Shown: one piece after another, positions 44,489 to 52,962 of the stretch
How the letters are laid out: each line of letters opens with the position of its first letter
Numbering within the stretch: the first letter of the stretch is position 1
Assembly: GCA_937871985.1 (NCBI GenBank)
Contig: CALMPB010000314.1
Coordinates: 1-54,530, forward strand
Direction of reading: 5' to 3'
Length of the DNA: 54,530 bases
From: an uncultured Burkholderiaceae bacterium
GTDB taxonomy: Bacteria > Pseudomonadota > Gammaproteobacteria > Burkholderiales > Burkholderiaceae
Made by a program: the position numbers and the translations under genes
The notes under the pieces: generated by a model
What the model saw: only the letters and a program-made list of their open reading frames with translations
Databases searched by the model: none
What the model was told of the DNA's origin: nothing

Positions 44489-45520
44489 CTAACGCACCGG
44501 CAGCGCGTACATCAGCCCGCCCTGGTTCCATAGCGCATTCAGGCCACGGGGTATCTTCAGCGGGCTGCCCATGCCGACATTGCGGTCGTAGCTCTCGCCA
44601 TAGTTGCCCACCTGGCGAATGATGTCGTAGGCCCATTTTTCACCCAGATGCAGGTTCTTGCCCGCGCCGGGCGTCACGCCCAGCAGGCGGCGCACGCTGG
44701 GGCTGGGGCTTTTCAGTTGCTGATCCACATTCTTGGAAGTCACGCCCAGCTCCTCCGCCTCGATCATGGCCATCAAGCTCCACTTCACGACATTGAGCCA
44801 CACATCGTCGCCCTGGCGCACGAAAGGCCCCAACGGTTCTTTGGAAATGATTTCCGGCAGCACCACGTAGTCGTCGGGGTTCTTCAGCCTGGCGATGCGT
44901 ATGGAGGCCAGGCCCGAGGCGTCGGTGCTGAACACGTCGCAGCGGCCCGCGGCAAAGGCATTGACCACCTCGCTGAACTGCTCGATGACCACCGGCTTGT
45001 ACTGGATGTGATTGGCGCGGGCCCAGTCGGCCATGGTGTTTTCGTTGGACGTGCCGGTTTGCATGCAAATGGTCGCGCCGTCGAGTTCCTTGGCGCTTTT
45101 GACGCCCAGCGCCTTGGGAACCAGAAAACCCTGGCCATCGTAGAAATTGATGCCGGCGTGAATGGCGCCCAACGCCGTGTCGCGCTGTTCGGTCACCGAG
45201 GTGTTGCGCGCCAGAAGATCGATTTCGCCCGACTGCAGCGCGGTGAACCGCTGCTGGGAATTCAGCGGCACCGCCTTGAACTTGCCGGCATCGCCCAGCA
45301 CGGCGGCGGCCACCGCGCGGCACATGTCGATATCCAGGCCACGCCACTGCCCTTTTTCGTCGGGCGCCGAAAACCCGGCGAACCCGGTGGTGACGCCGCA
45401 TTGCACATAGCCACGCTCTTTCACCACGCTCAGGGTATCGGCATGCGCCGGCTGCAGTCCGGCCAGCAAGGCCAGGCCCGCCATCGCGGCCTTGAAGCCT
45501 CCGAAACCAATTTTTCGCAT
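44489..45520 (-). CDS. Polar/general amino-acid ABC transporter substrate-binding protein, orphan
   Basis: A 343-residue periplasmic binding protein. The start at 45520 has an excellent AAGGAG Shine-Dalgarno sequence 7 bases upstream. The signal peptide ends near PAHA. The mature part matches the AapJ/BztA group: VKERGYVQCGVTTGFAGFS, WRGLDIDMCRAVAAAVLGDA, EIDLLARNTSVTEQRDT and the late YDIIRQVGNYGESYDRNVG. Relatives bind acidic or general L-amino acids. The permease and ATPase genes that normally follow (aapQMP type) are absent; instead the gene follows yggS after 19 bp. It may rely on a transporter encoded elsewhere. Confidence 0.87.
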   Translation of the reverse strand: MRKIGFGGFKAAMAGLALLAGLQPAHADTLSVVKERGYVQCGVTTGFAGFSAPDEKGQWRGLDIDMCRAVAAAVLGDAGKFKAVPLNSQQRFTALQSGEIDLLARNTSVTEQRDTALGAIHAGINFYDGQGFLVPKALGVKSAKELDGATICMQTGTSNENTMADWARANHIQYKPVVIEQFSEVVNAFAAGRCDVFSTDASGLASIRIARLKNPDDYVVLPEIISKEPLGPFVRQGDDVWLNVVKWSLMAMIEAEELGVTSKNVDQQLKSPSPSVRRLLGVTPGAGKNLHLGEKWAYDIIRQVGNYGESYDRNVGMGSPLKIPRGLNALWNQGGLMYALPVR

Positions 45521-45539
45521 GTATCCGCTCCTTCTGGAC

Positions 45540-46238
45540 TTAATGCGCATAATCGCGCTGGCCGAAAATGGCCGATCCGATACGAACTTCGGTTGCGCCT
45601 TCTTCGATGGCCAGCCCGAAATCCCCGCTCATGCCCATGGACAGGCGCTGCACCTGGTCGAACCCCTCGTCGCGCAGGCGATCCCGCCACTCGCGCAGAA
45701 GCCGGAAGCAGCGCCGCACCGCCTGCTCGTCGGGCGAATTGACGGCCAGCGTCATCAGGCCCTTGACCCGCAGTGTATCCATGGTTTGCAACTGCCTGAG
45801 GAAGGCCGGCAGCTGATCGGGGTCGAGACCGGACTTGCTGGGTTCATCGGAGGTCTTGACCTGCACCAGCACGTCCACGGCACGCCCCTCTGCCTGCAGA
45901 CGCTGGTCCAGAGCCTGGGCCAGCGCAAGCCGATCCAGCGACTGCACCTCGCTGGCATAGCGCGCCGCATCGCGGGCCTTGTTGGTTTGCAAGTGGCCGA
46001 TCAGCACCCAGTCCAGATCCAGGTCGCCCAATTCTTCCGATTTCTGGCGCATCTCCTGGGTCTTGTTTTCGCCGAAGCGCCGCAGTCCAAGCCCCGCCGC
46101 CTGGCGCACCACCTGAGCATCGAAGGTTTTACTGACCGGCAGCAGGGCGACGTCGCCGGGCGCGCGCCCGGCCCGGACGCAGGCCGCGGCGATTTGCTGC
46201 TGGACGAGAGCAAGACGGTTTTGCAGGGATTCGGACAT
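45540..46238 (-). CDS. PLP homeostasis protein YggS/PROSC
   Basis: YggS-family (PLPBP) pyridoxal-phosphate-binding protein of 232 residues, involved in vitamin B6 and amino-acid homeostasis in E. coli. The PLP lysine is K37 in LLPVSKTF. Other family segments are GLGLRRFGENKTQEM, WVLIGHLQTNKARDAARYASEVQSLD, GLMTLAVNSPD and the phosphate-binding LSMGMSGDFGLAIEEGATEVRIGSAIFG, listed here in parts. The ATG at 46238 is preferred over the upstream in-frame frame to 46301. It is encoded just ahead of the amino-acid binding protein and divergent from the thioesterase gene. Confidence 0.93.
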   Translation of the reverse strand: MSESLQNRLALVQQQIAAACVRAGRAPGDVALLPVSKTFDAQVVRQAAGLGLRRFGENKTQEMRQKSEELGDLDLDWVLIGHLQTNKARDAARYASEVQSLDRLALAQALDQRLQAEGRAVDVLVQVKTSDEPSKSGLDPDQLPAFLRQLQTMDTLRVKGLMTLAVNSPDEQAVRRCFRLLREWRDRLRDEGFDQVQRLSMGMSGDFGLAIEEGATEVRIGSAIFGQRDYAH

Positions 46239-46327
46239 CGACGTGCTTGTGCTGGTAAGGGTTTGATTGTAGTGTACGACGCACGACCGGCATCTTTGCA
46301 AACACCCCCCTCCCTACGGCGGCCTCC

Positions 46328-46819
46328 ATGAACGACTCCCCCCACAAAACCTCCATGACCATATTGATGACTCCCGATATGGCCAATTTTTCCGGCAATG
46401 TCCATGGCGGGGCCATACTCAAGCACCTGGATCTGGTGGCCTACGCCTGTGCGGCGCGCTACGCGGGCGCCTACGTGGTCACGCTTTCCGTGGATCAGGT
46501 GATTTTCCGCCAGCCCATTCACGTGGGCGAACTGGTGACGTTCTACGCCTCGGTCAACTATACCGGCCGCACGTCCATGGAAATCGGCATCAAGGTGGTC
46601 ACCGAAAACATCCAGCAGAAACTGGTGCGCCACACCAATAGCTGCTACTTCACGATGATTGCCGTCGACAAGGACGGCGTGCCAGTGCCGGTGCCGCCCC
46701 TGGAGCCGCAAACCGAAGAAGAACGCAACCGCCACAGCGCAGCCCGGCTACGCCGCGAGCTGCGCCAGGAAATGGAGCGCCGCCACCTGCTCATCAAGGA
46801 AGGCCAGAGCGACGCCTAG
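46328..46819 (+). CDS. Acyl-CoA thioesterase (YciA/hotdog family)
   Basis: A 163-residue hotdog-fold thioesterase. Family motifs are MANFSGNVHGGAILKHLDLVAYACAARYAG, VTLSVDQVIFRQPIHVGELVTFYASVNYTGRTSMEIGIKV (shown in pieces), with the N-G-x-V-H-G-G turn that includes catalytic residues. The C-terminal 35 residues are highly charged. It hydrolyses acyl-CoA thioesters of unknown chain length. It stands alone, divergent from yggS by 89 bp and convergent with cysN by 46 bp. Confidence 0.88.
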   Translation: MNDSPHKTSMTILMTPDMANFSGNVHGGAILKHLDLVAYACAARYAGAYVVTLSVDQVIFRQPIHVGELVTFYASVNYTGRTSMEIGIKVVTENIQQKLVRHTNSCYFTMIAVDKDGVPVPVPPLEPQTEEERNRHSAARLRRELRQEMERRHLLIKEGQSDA

Positions 46820-46865
46820 CCGGATCCGGACAGCCCGCGGGACTGTCCGGCCCCTGGTGCAGGCC

Positions 46866-48161
46866 CTAGATCACCATTCCGGCCGCCGCCGTCTGGTGCG
46901 TGGCGGCGTCGATGAGAATGAAGGCCCCGGTGGCCGGCACGGCGGAATAAGGATCGAGCGCCAGCAAGTCGCGCGATACCAGCGACACACGCCCGATATC
47001 GTTCATGGCCAGGGCGCCGCCCGCATTCACCCGCTGCAGCTCGTGCATGTCGCGGACCGAGTGCACAGCTCTCACCTTGGCCTGGGTCAGGCGCGTACCC
47101 TGCTTGAGCAGATACTGGCGCGCTGGATTCAAGGGCTGTTGATCCAGCCAGCAGATATCGGCCTCGAATTCCTTCGTGATGTTGACCTGTGCATCAGCGG
47201 CGACGATGAGATCGCCCCGCGACACATCGATATCGCGGTCGAGGACAAGCGCGACGCTGTCGCCGCTTTCCACCACGTCGACATCGCGGTCGAACTGGCG
47301 CAAGGCGGCAACCTTGGCCATCACGCCGGAAGGCAGAACCTTGATTTCATCGCCGATGCGCAATTGTCCGCTTGCCAGTTGCCCGGCATAGCCGCGGAAA
47401 TCATTCACGGAATCCCCGCCGTGGCGGATGACCCATTGCACGAAAAAGCGCGGCGAAAGGCCGCCGCCATGGGCGCGCAGCGGCAGGCTTTCCAGCAAGG
47501 CCAGCAACGGCAGGCCTTCGTACCAGGGCGCCTTTTCCGATTTTGCGACCACATTGTCGCCCTTGAGCGCCGAAAGCGGCACGATGTGGAACTCGTCGAT
47601 CTCCAGTTTCCGGGCCAGGTCGGCATAGGCCTCGCGGATTTGCTCGAACAGGGCCTGGTCCCAGTCCACCAGGTCCATTTTGTTGACCGCCACCACGATG
47701 TGCTGGATGCCGAGCAGCCTGGCCAAGGCGGTGTGGCGCTTGGTCTGGGCCAGCAATTGACCGTTCTGGACCCGGCTGGCGTCGATAAGGATGATGGCCG
47801 CGTCGGACGTGGAGGCGCCGGTCACCATGTTGCGGGTGTATTGCTCGTGGCCCGGGGCATCGGCCACGATGAACTTGCGCGCCGGCGTGGCGAAGTAGCG
47901 GTAGGCCACGTCGATGGTAATGCCTTGCTCGCGTTCGGCTTCCAGGCCGTCGGTCAGCAGCGAGAGGTCGATTTCGTCGGTCTGCACGCGCTTGTACTTG
48001 GAGCGTGTAATGGCATCGAGCTGGTCGGCGAACACGCCCTTGCTGTCGTACAGAAGCCGGCCTATCAGCGTGGACTTGCCGTCGTCCACCGACCCGGCGG
48101 TGATAAAGCGCAGAACGCCGGTTTCGGACGTGGCGATCCAGGATTCATTGATTGCATTCAT
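46866..48161 (-). CDS. cysN: Sulfate adenylyltransferase subunit 1 CysN
   Basis: GTPase subunit of ATP sulfurylase. It has 431 residues. GTP-binding motifs are GSVDDGKS (23-30), DAPGHEQY near 100 and NKMDLVD near 155, followed by EF-Tu-like beta-barrel domains. No C-terminal APS-kinase domain is present, so this is CysN rather than a CysNC fusion. That agrees with the adjacent APS reductase gene, which uses APS directly. The start overlaps the cysD stop by one base (TAATG). Its TAG stop lies in the motif CTAGGGCCTG. Confidence 0.95.
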   Translation of the reverse strand: MNAINESWIATSETGVLRFITAGSVDDGKSTLIGRLLYDSKGVFADQLDAITRSKYKRVQTDEIDLSLLTDGLEAEREQGITIDVAYRYFATPARKFIVADAPGHEQYTRNMVTGASTSDAAIILIDASRVQNGQLLAQTKRHTALARLLGIQHIVVAVNKMDLVDWDQALFEQIREAYADLARKLEIDEFHIVPLSALKGDNVVAKSEKAPWYEGLPLLALLESLPLRAHGGGLSPRFFVQWVIRHGGDSVNDFRGYAGQLASGQLRIGDEIKVLPSGVMAKVAALRQFDRDVDVVESGDSVALVLDRDIDVSRGDLIVAADAQVNITKEFEADICWLDQQPLNPARQYLLKQGTRLTQAKVRAVHSVRDMHELQRVNAGGALAMNDIGRVSLVSRDLLALDPYSAVPATGAFILIDAATHQTAAAGMVI

Positions 48162-49069
48162 TAGAAGTACCCTAGTTTCTTGCGTTTTTCCATGGAAGCC
48201 TCGGACGTCTGGTCGTCCATGCGGGTGGCTCCGCGTTCCGTGATGGTGGTGACGGCCGTCTCGGCAATGATTTCTTCAGGCGTCGAAGCGGTGGACGCCA
48301 CCGGGCAGGTGCAGGAAATATCGCCCACTGTGCGGAACCGCACCGTGCGGATCTCCGGCTGCTCGCCCGCCTTGGGAGGCGTCAGGGGCGTCACCGGCAC
48401 GAACAGGCCATTGCGCTCCACGACCTCGCGCTGATGCGCGTAATAAATGGAAGGCAGGCTCAGGCGTTCGCGCGCAATGTATTGCCATATGTCCAGCTCG
48501 GTCCAGTTCGAAATGGGGAACACGCGCATGTTCTCGCCCTTGTGAACCTTGGTGTTGAACAGGTTCCACAACTCGGGGCGCTGCGCCTTGGGATCCCACT
48601 GGCCGAACTCGTTGCGGAATGAAAACACGCGTTCCTTGGCTCGGGCTTTTTCTTCGTCGCGCCGGGCGCCGCCGATGCAGGCGTCGAACTGGAATTCCTC
48701 GATGGCTTCCAGCAGGGTGGTGGCCTGCGCCGCATTGCGCGAATCGGTCTCGCGGCGCAGCACCACCGTGCCGCGCGCAATGGAATCCTCCACCGAACGC
48801 ACGATGAGCTTCTCGCCCAGCTCGGCGACACGCTGGTCGCGGAAACGAATGACTTCATCGAAATTGTGGCCGGTATCGATATGCATCAGCGGGAACGGAA
48901 AACCGGCCGGACGGAAGGCTTTTTCAGCCAGCCGCAGCAACACGACGGAATCCTTGCCGCCCGAGAACAACAGCACCGGCCGCTCGCACTCCGCGGCAAC
49001 CTCGCGCAAAATATAAATGGCTTCGGACTCCAGCCAGTCCAGATGCGTCCGTGAAGAAATATCACCCAT
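48161..49069 (-). CDS. cysD: Sulfate adenylyltransferase subunit 2 CysD
   Basis: Catalytic subunit of ATP sulfurylase, which makes adenosine 5'-phosphosulfate (APS). It has 302 residues. The PP-loop is FSGGKDS (35-41); other segments are PFPLMHIDTGHNFDEVI, GGARRDEEKARAKERVFSFR, PISNWTELDIWQYIA and the C-terminal TSEASMEKRKKLGYF. It follows cysH by 105 bp and is coupled to cysN, so cysH-cysD-cysN probably make one sulfate-assimilation unit. Confidence 0.96.
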   Translation of the reverse strand: MGDISSRTHLDWLESEAIYILREVAAECERPVLLFSGGKDSVVLLRLAEKAFRPAGFPFPLMHIDTGHNFDEVIRFRDQRVAELGEKLIVRSVEDSIARGTVVLRRETDSRNAAQATTLLEAIEEFQFDACIGGARRDEEKARAKERVFSFRNEFGQWDPKAQRPELWNLFNTKVHKGENMRVFPISNWTELDIWQYIARERLSLPSIYYAHQREVVERNGLFVPVTPLTPPKAGEQPEIRTVRFRTVGDISCTCPVASTASTPEEIIAETAVTTITERGATRMDDQTSEASMEKRKKLGYF

Positions 49070-49115
49070 TTCGTACCTTGAATATCGAATCAGACCATGC
49101 GCCCGGCCTTGGAGT

Positions 49116-49131
49116 GCGCCTGTAAAGGCGC
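49116..49131. other. Stable small hairpin in the cysH-cysD gap
   Basis: GCGCCT (49116-49121) and AGGCGC (49126-49131) enclose the tetraloop bases GTAA on the plus strand. A second dyad, CCTCG...CGAGG, follows nearby. They lie in the 105-bp gap between cysH and cysD and could influence mRNA processing or the relative expression of the two genes. Confidence 0.35.
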
Positions 49132-49174
49132 GGGAAACCTCGGGCCGGGCCCACGAGGCAACACAGAAAATCGG

Positions 49175-49906
49175 CTATCGCACTGCCTCGCCCTGCTCGG
49201 CATGCAGATTGCTTTCGTGCAGGCCGCACTCTTTCGAGGACGACTGCTCCCACCACCAGCGGCCCGCGCGCGGGTCTTCGCCCGGGCGGACCGCGCGCGT
49301 ACACGGCTCGCAGCCTATGGAGGGGTAGCCCTGGTCGTGCAGCGGGTTGTAGGGAATGTCGAAAGCGCGCACGACGGCCCATATTTGCTCGCTGCTCCAA
49401 TCGGCCAGCGGGTTGTACTTTTGCAAGCCGAATACCGAGTCGTATTCGGACTGGGCCAGATGGCTGCGCGTGACCGACTGGTCGCGATGCTGCCCGGTCA
49501 GCCAGGCCGAGTGGCCCGCCAGCGTGCGGCGCAGCGGCGCCACCTTGCGTATGCCGCAACAGGCCTTGCGCAGCTCGATGCTTTCGTAAAATGCAAAACC
49601 GCCATGCGCCGCGACATGCTCCTGAACCGCGGCGGGGTCGGGATGCACCACTTGCACGGCAACGCCGTAGCGCTCGGCGATCTTGTCCACCATGCCCAGC
49701 GTTTCAGGATGCAGGCGGCCCGTATCCAGGGTGAAAACCTTGATGGGCAGGCGGGCCTGGAAAATCGCATGCGCCAGCAGCATGTCTTCGGCCGCCAGCG
49801 ACGACGCGAACAAGGCATCGGGGTGCCGGGCGGAAATATCGGCCAGCCGCTCTTGCAGCGCGGCCCACTGCCGGCGGGTTTCGGGATCTAACAGGGTATC
49901 GGACAT
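49175..49906 (-). CDS. cysH: Adenylylsulfate (APS) reductase CysH
   Basis: Reduces APS to sulfite. It has 243 residues. Four cysteines, C116-C117 in KACCGIRK and C199/C202 in GCEPCTR, are the [4Fe-4S] ligands that distinguish APS reductases from PAPS reductases. The catalytic Cys is C227 in SKECGLH. Substrate-binding segments FTLDTGRLHPET and GQHRDQSVTR are present. The presence of the cluster and the lack of a CysC domain indicate a PAPS-independent route. The 158-bp upstream gap is AT-rich around 49995-50060 and probably carries the promoter of the cys run; I could not define a clean -35/-10 or CysB site. Confidence 0.94.
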   Translation of the reverse strand: MSDTLLDPETRRQWAALQERLADISARHPDALFASSLAAEDMLLAHAIFQARLPIKVFTLDTGRLHPETLGMVDKIAERYGVAVQVVHPDPAAVQEHVAAHGGFAFYESIELRKACCGIRKVAPLRRTLAGHSAWLTGQHRDQSVTRSHLAQSEYDSVFGLQKYNPLADWSSEQIWAVVRAFDIPYNPLHDQGYPSIGCEPCTRAVRPGEDPRAGRWWWEQSSSKECGLHESNLHAEQGEAVR

Positions 49907-50064
49907 AAGGTGCCGTAATTCGCAAAGCCTTCCGCATGGAATGCCGCAAGGCCCGAAAGGCCGCGCAGCCGGCGGATTGAGGCTTCTAGTTTCCCCTGTA
50001 CCGTACGCTGTGTGAACTATTTAATCGTTAGCTGTTTATCGCGTTTGGGTATTTAGAAATCGCA

Positions 50065-51072
50065 TTAAGGCGTCGAGGGCTCATTTGCCGGACCGGGCCT
50101 CTTGCCCGCCAGGCTGCCTCCGGCCAAGGCGCGCCGGCTTTCGAAGCGGCGATGCCGGCCGCTGATGGGGTCGTCGAATTCGATGGACCGCGCCAGCAGT
50201 TGCAAAGGACGGCCGTAGTCGTCCACGCTGTGGCGTTCTTGCAGTTCGGGGTAGAACAAGTCGTTGCAGATGGGAATGCCCAAGGCGCTGAGGTGGGCGC
50301 GCAACTGATGTTTGCGCCCCGTGCGCGGCAGCAGGCGGTAGCGCGCCAGCGGCCCCAGCCGTTCCAGCACCTCGATTCGGGTTTCGCTGTTCGGCTCCCC
50401 GTTCACCTCGTGCACCGTGAAACTGGAGGCCTGGTTTTGCAGGCAACTTCGGTGCACCAGCGGAAACGCCAGATCATCGCGCCACGGGGCGATGGCTTCG
50501 TATTCCTTGGCTACCCTCCGCTGCTGAAACAGGGTTTGATACGCCCCCCGGCTGGCCGCATCCACGCAAAACAGCATGACGCCGGCCGTTTCACGATCCA
50601 GCCGATGGATGGGACTTAGCGCCGGCAAGTCGAACTGCTTGCGCAAGCGCGTGAGCGCCGTTTCGCGCAAATAGCGCCCGCCCGGCGTACTGGCCAGAAA
50701 ATGCGGCTTGTCCACCACGACGAGATGCTCGTCGCGATGCAGGATATCCAGCTCGAACGGCACCACGGCCTCGTCGGGTACTTCGCGGTAATACCACAGC
50801 CACTGCATGGGCCGATACGGCGTGTCCGGGCGCAGAGGCGCGCCGTTCCCATCGATGATGGCGCCCAGTTCCAGGCGGCTGCGCAACACCTCGGGCCTCA
50901 TGAACCGGAAACGCTCGACCAGGAACTCGAAAACCGTCGCCCACGGTCCGGCCGGCAGGTACACCCGGCTGGCGGCCACGCCGTCGCGCATCGGCAAAGG
51001 CCCGGCCTGCGCCGGCGAAGCGCCTGTGCAATCGTTTGAACCCATACCTTGAACCCGGATCATTGACTTCAT
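50065..51072 (-). CDS. RluA-family pseudouridine synthase
   Basis: A 335-residue RNA pseudouridine synthase. The catalytic aspartate lies in SPIHRLDRETAGVM; other family segments are HRDEHLVVVDKPHFLAST, RRVAKEYEAIAPW and the C-terminal GRKHQLRAHLSALGIPICND. The first 110 residues are not the usual S4 domain but include a short R-SRLELGAIIDG segment reminiscent of S4. Target RNA cannot be told from sequence; the family includes rRNA and tRNA enzymes. Start is uncertain: ATGs at 51072, 51063 and 51045 are in frame and none has a strong Shine-Dalgarno sequence. Confidence 0.85.
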   Translation of the reverse strand: MKSMIRVQGMGSNDCTGASPAQAGPLPMRDGVAASRVYLPAGPWATVFEFLVERFRFMRPEVLRSRLELGAIIDGNGAPLRPDTPYRPMQWLWYYREVPDEAVVPFELDILHRDEHLVVVDKPHFLASTPGGRYLRETALTRLRKQFDLPALSPIHRLDRETAGVMLFCVDAASRGAYQTLFQQRRVAKEYEAIAPWRDDLAFPLVHRSCLQNQASSFTVHEVNGEPNSETRIEVLERLGPLARYRLLPRTGRKHQLRAHLSALGIPICNDLFYPELQERHSVDDYGRPLQLLARSIEFDDPISGRHRRFESRRALAGGSLAGKRPGPANEPSTP

Positions 51073-51266
51073 TCAAAAAAAACCCCAGCCCAATCGAGCC
51101 GCTGCCAGGATCTTCTTACTATATTCGAATGCCGTCCATGGCGCCGCGGCCATCCCGGAAAAGCCCGGCCAACGCTCTCGCCGGCCGCGCACGCTGCGCA
51201 TCCGGCGCCCCAAACCGCGGACGACGGAACAAATTGATACTTAAACGGACACCTAAATACCTGAAT

Positions 51267-51297
51267 TTGCTCGCTAATATAGACCGTCGCTTATAAT
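51267..51297 (+). promoter_or_regulatory. Candidate sigma-70 promoter of the diguanylate cyclase gene
   Basis: Within an AT-rich patch in the 274-bp gap 51073-51346, TTGCTC (51267-51272) and TATAAT (51292-51297) are separated by 19 bp, slightly long. The start codon is 49 bp further on. The rest of the gap contains nothing I recognise. Confidence 0.5.
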
Positions 51298-51346
51298 TCC
51301 CGCAGCTTGCCTGCCTGCGCAAGCCGCCACTGAAACCCGACGGCTC

Positions 51347-52915
51347 ATGAAAACAAGATTATTCCGAGTAGACCTGCGGCGTCTCATCCTGTGGATGTGT
51401 TTGTTTTTCGTCATGCTGGCCTTGGCCAACAACCTGTTCGCCTCGTACCAGGTGCAGCGCGAAATCCTGCTGAACAATTCGCTGAGCGCCAACCATGCCT
51501 ACGCCCAGAAACTGGCCCATATCACCAATTCCTACATCAAATCGGCCATGGGCATGCTGGAAGCCACCGCATGGGAAATCGGCGCCAAGCCGCATAGCCC
51601 CGCCGCCTTGCAGGAAGAGCTGTCCCGCACGGCGCGCATGACGCGCAATTTCAATTCCATTTTTTATAGCGACGCCACAGGCCATGTTCTTGCCGCCCTG
51701 CCCGCCGCGGATAAACTCTCGGGCACGACGCTGAAGAGCGCCCCCTCCCTGGAAGCGCTTGCCATCCAGACCCGGCAGATCAGCGCCCCATTCCTGGCTC
51801 CGTCGAATCGATGGCTGATCCTGCTGTCGCATCCGGTCTACGACCGGGACGGCGGTTATGCGGGCTTTGTGGGCGGCACCATCTACCTGCATGCGTCGAA
51901 CGCCCTGCAAAACCTGCTGGGCGACCATTACAACGACGATGGCTCCTATGTCTCCGTCGTGGATCAACACGGCCTGTTCATCTACCATCCCATCAAGCAA
52001 CGCATCGGCACCCCGGCCCAGGGCAACCTGGCGGTGCTTGCCGCGCTGCGGGGAGAAAACGGCGCCATGCTGCTGACCGACGCAAACCATAACGACAGGC
52101 TCGCAGGCTACGCGCCAATACCGGAAACCGGCTGGGCCATCGTCGTCCAGCGTCCCGTCACGGCGGCAACCTCGAAGCTCTACAGCCTGTTCTGGCGCAC
52201 CCTGTACTACTCCCTGCCCATCATCCTGCTGAGCCTGCTGGGCATATGGTGGCTGGCCAAGCTTATCGCCCGGCCCCTGCGGGATCTGGCCGAGGTGGCG
52301 TCCCACCTGGACGACCGCGGCAATTTCAATCGCATCCACTTCATCAGGGGCTGGTACCTCGAGGCGGCGCTGATCCGCCAGGCGCTGCTGACCAGCTTTT
52401 CCGCCGTCGCCACGCGCATACGCCATTTGCACCGCGAAACCGAAACCGACCCCCTGACGGCCCTGACCAATCGCCGAGGCCTGAAGTCGGCCATGGCCGG
52501 CTTGAAGGAAGAAGGCCTGCCCCTGGCCGCCGTCATGCTCGACATCGATCACTTCAAGAAGGTCAACGACAGCTTCGGCCACGCCGCCGGAGACGAAACC
52601 CTGCAGGCCATCGCGTCCCTCGCCATGGCCACAGCCAGGGAAAGCGATATCGTGGCGCGCCTGGGAGGCGAAGAGTTCGTCGTGCTCCTGCCCGACGCCA
52701 GCCTGGAATCGGCCATCGCCTTCGCCGAGCGCCTGCGGCAGAATGTGGAACAGACCCGCGTCATGCCCGACATGGAGATAACGGTTTCACTGGGCATTGC
52801 GCACTGCCCCACGCATACGCAAGACATGAACTCGTTGCTGCTGCTGGCCGATATGGCGCTGTACGAGGCGAAAAAAGCGGGCAGGAACTGCGTGCGGGTG
52901 GCGAAAGGGAACTAG
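51347..52915 (+). CDS. Membrane diguanylate cyclase with dCACHE-type sensor
   Basis: A 522-residue c-di-GMP-producing enzyme. N-terminal membrane helix (about 12-32), a periplasmic double-CACHE-like sensor (about 35-275), a second membrane helix (about 285-307), a short HAMP-like linker and the GGDEF domain (about 360-522). The active-site motif is GGEEF at 440-444, so catalytic residues are conserved. The product-inhibition I-site RxxD is R431-E-S-D434, five residues upstream, exactly in place. DPLTALTNRRGL and MLDIDHFKKVNDSFGH are typical. The ligand sensed is unknown. The gene appears monocistronic; its stop lies in CTAGGCCCTGT. Confidence 0.92.
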   Translation: MKTRLFRVDLRRLILWMCLFFVMLALANNLFASYQVQREILLNNSLSANHAYAQKLAHITNSYIKSAMGMLEATAWEIGAKPHSPAALQEELSRTARMTRNFNSIFYSDATGHVLAALPAADKLSGTTLKSAPSLEALAIQTRQISAPFLAPSNRWLILLSHPVYDRDGGYAGFVGGTIYLHASNALQNLLGDHYNDDGSYVSVVDQHGLFIYHPIKQRIGTPAQGNLAVLAALRGENGAMLLTDANHNDRLAGYAPIPETGWAIVVQRPVTAATSKLYSLFWRTLYYSLPIILLSLLGIWWLAKLIARPLRDLAEVASHLDDRGNFNRIHFIRGWYLEAALIRQALLTSFSAVATRIRHLHRETETDPLTALTNRRGLKSAMAGLKEEGLPLAAVMLDIDHFKKVNDSFGHAAGDETLQAIASLAMATARESDIVARLGGEEFVVLLPDASLESAIAFAERLRQNVEQTRVMPDMEITVSLGIAHCPTHTQDMNSLLLLADMALYEAKKAGRNCVRVAKGN

Positions 52916-52962
52916 GCCCTGTTACCCATATCAAGGGGATCGCGTTGGGGCTGGAACCGGCC

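Noticed and set aside
42130..44622. An 830-codon open frame on the plus strand across fmt, def and dprA
   Set aside because: It runs antisense to fmt and def and out of frame in dprA, and has no recognisable domain. The three real genes have all their catalytic motifs.
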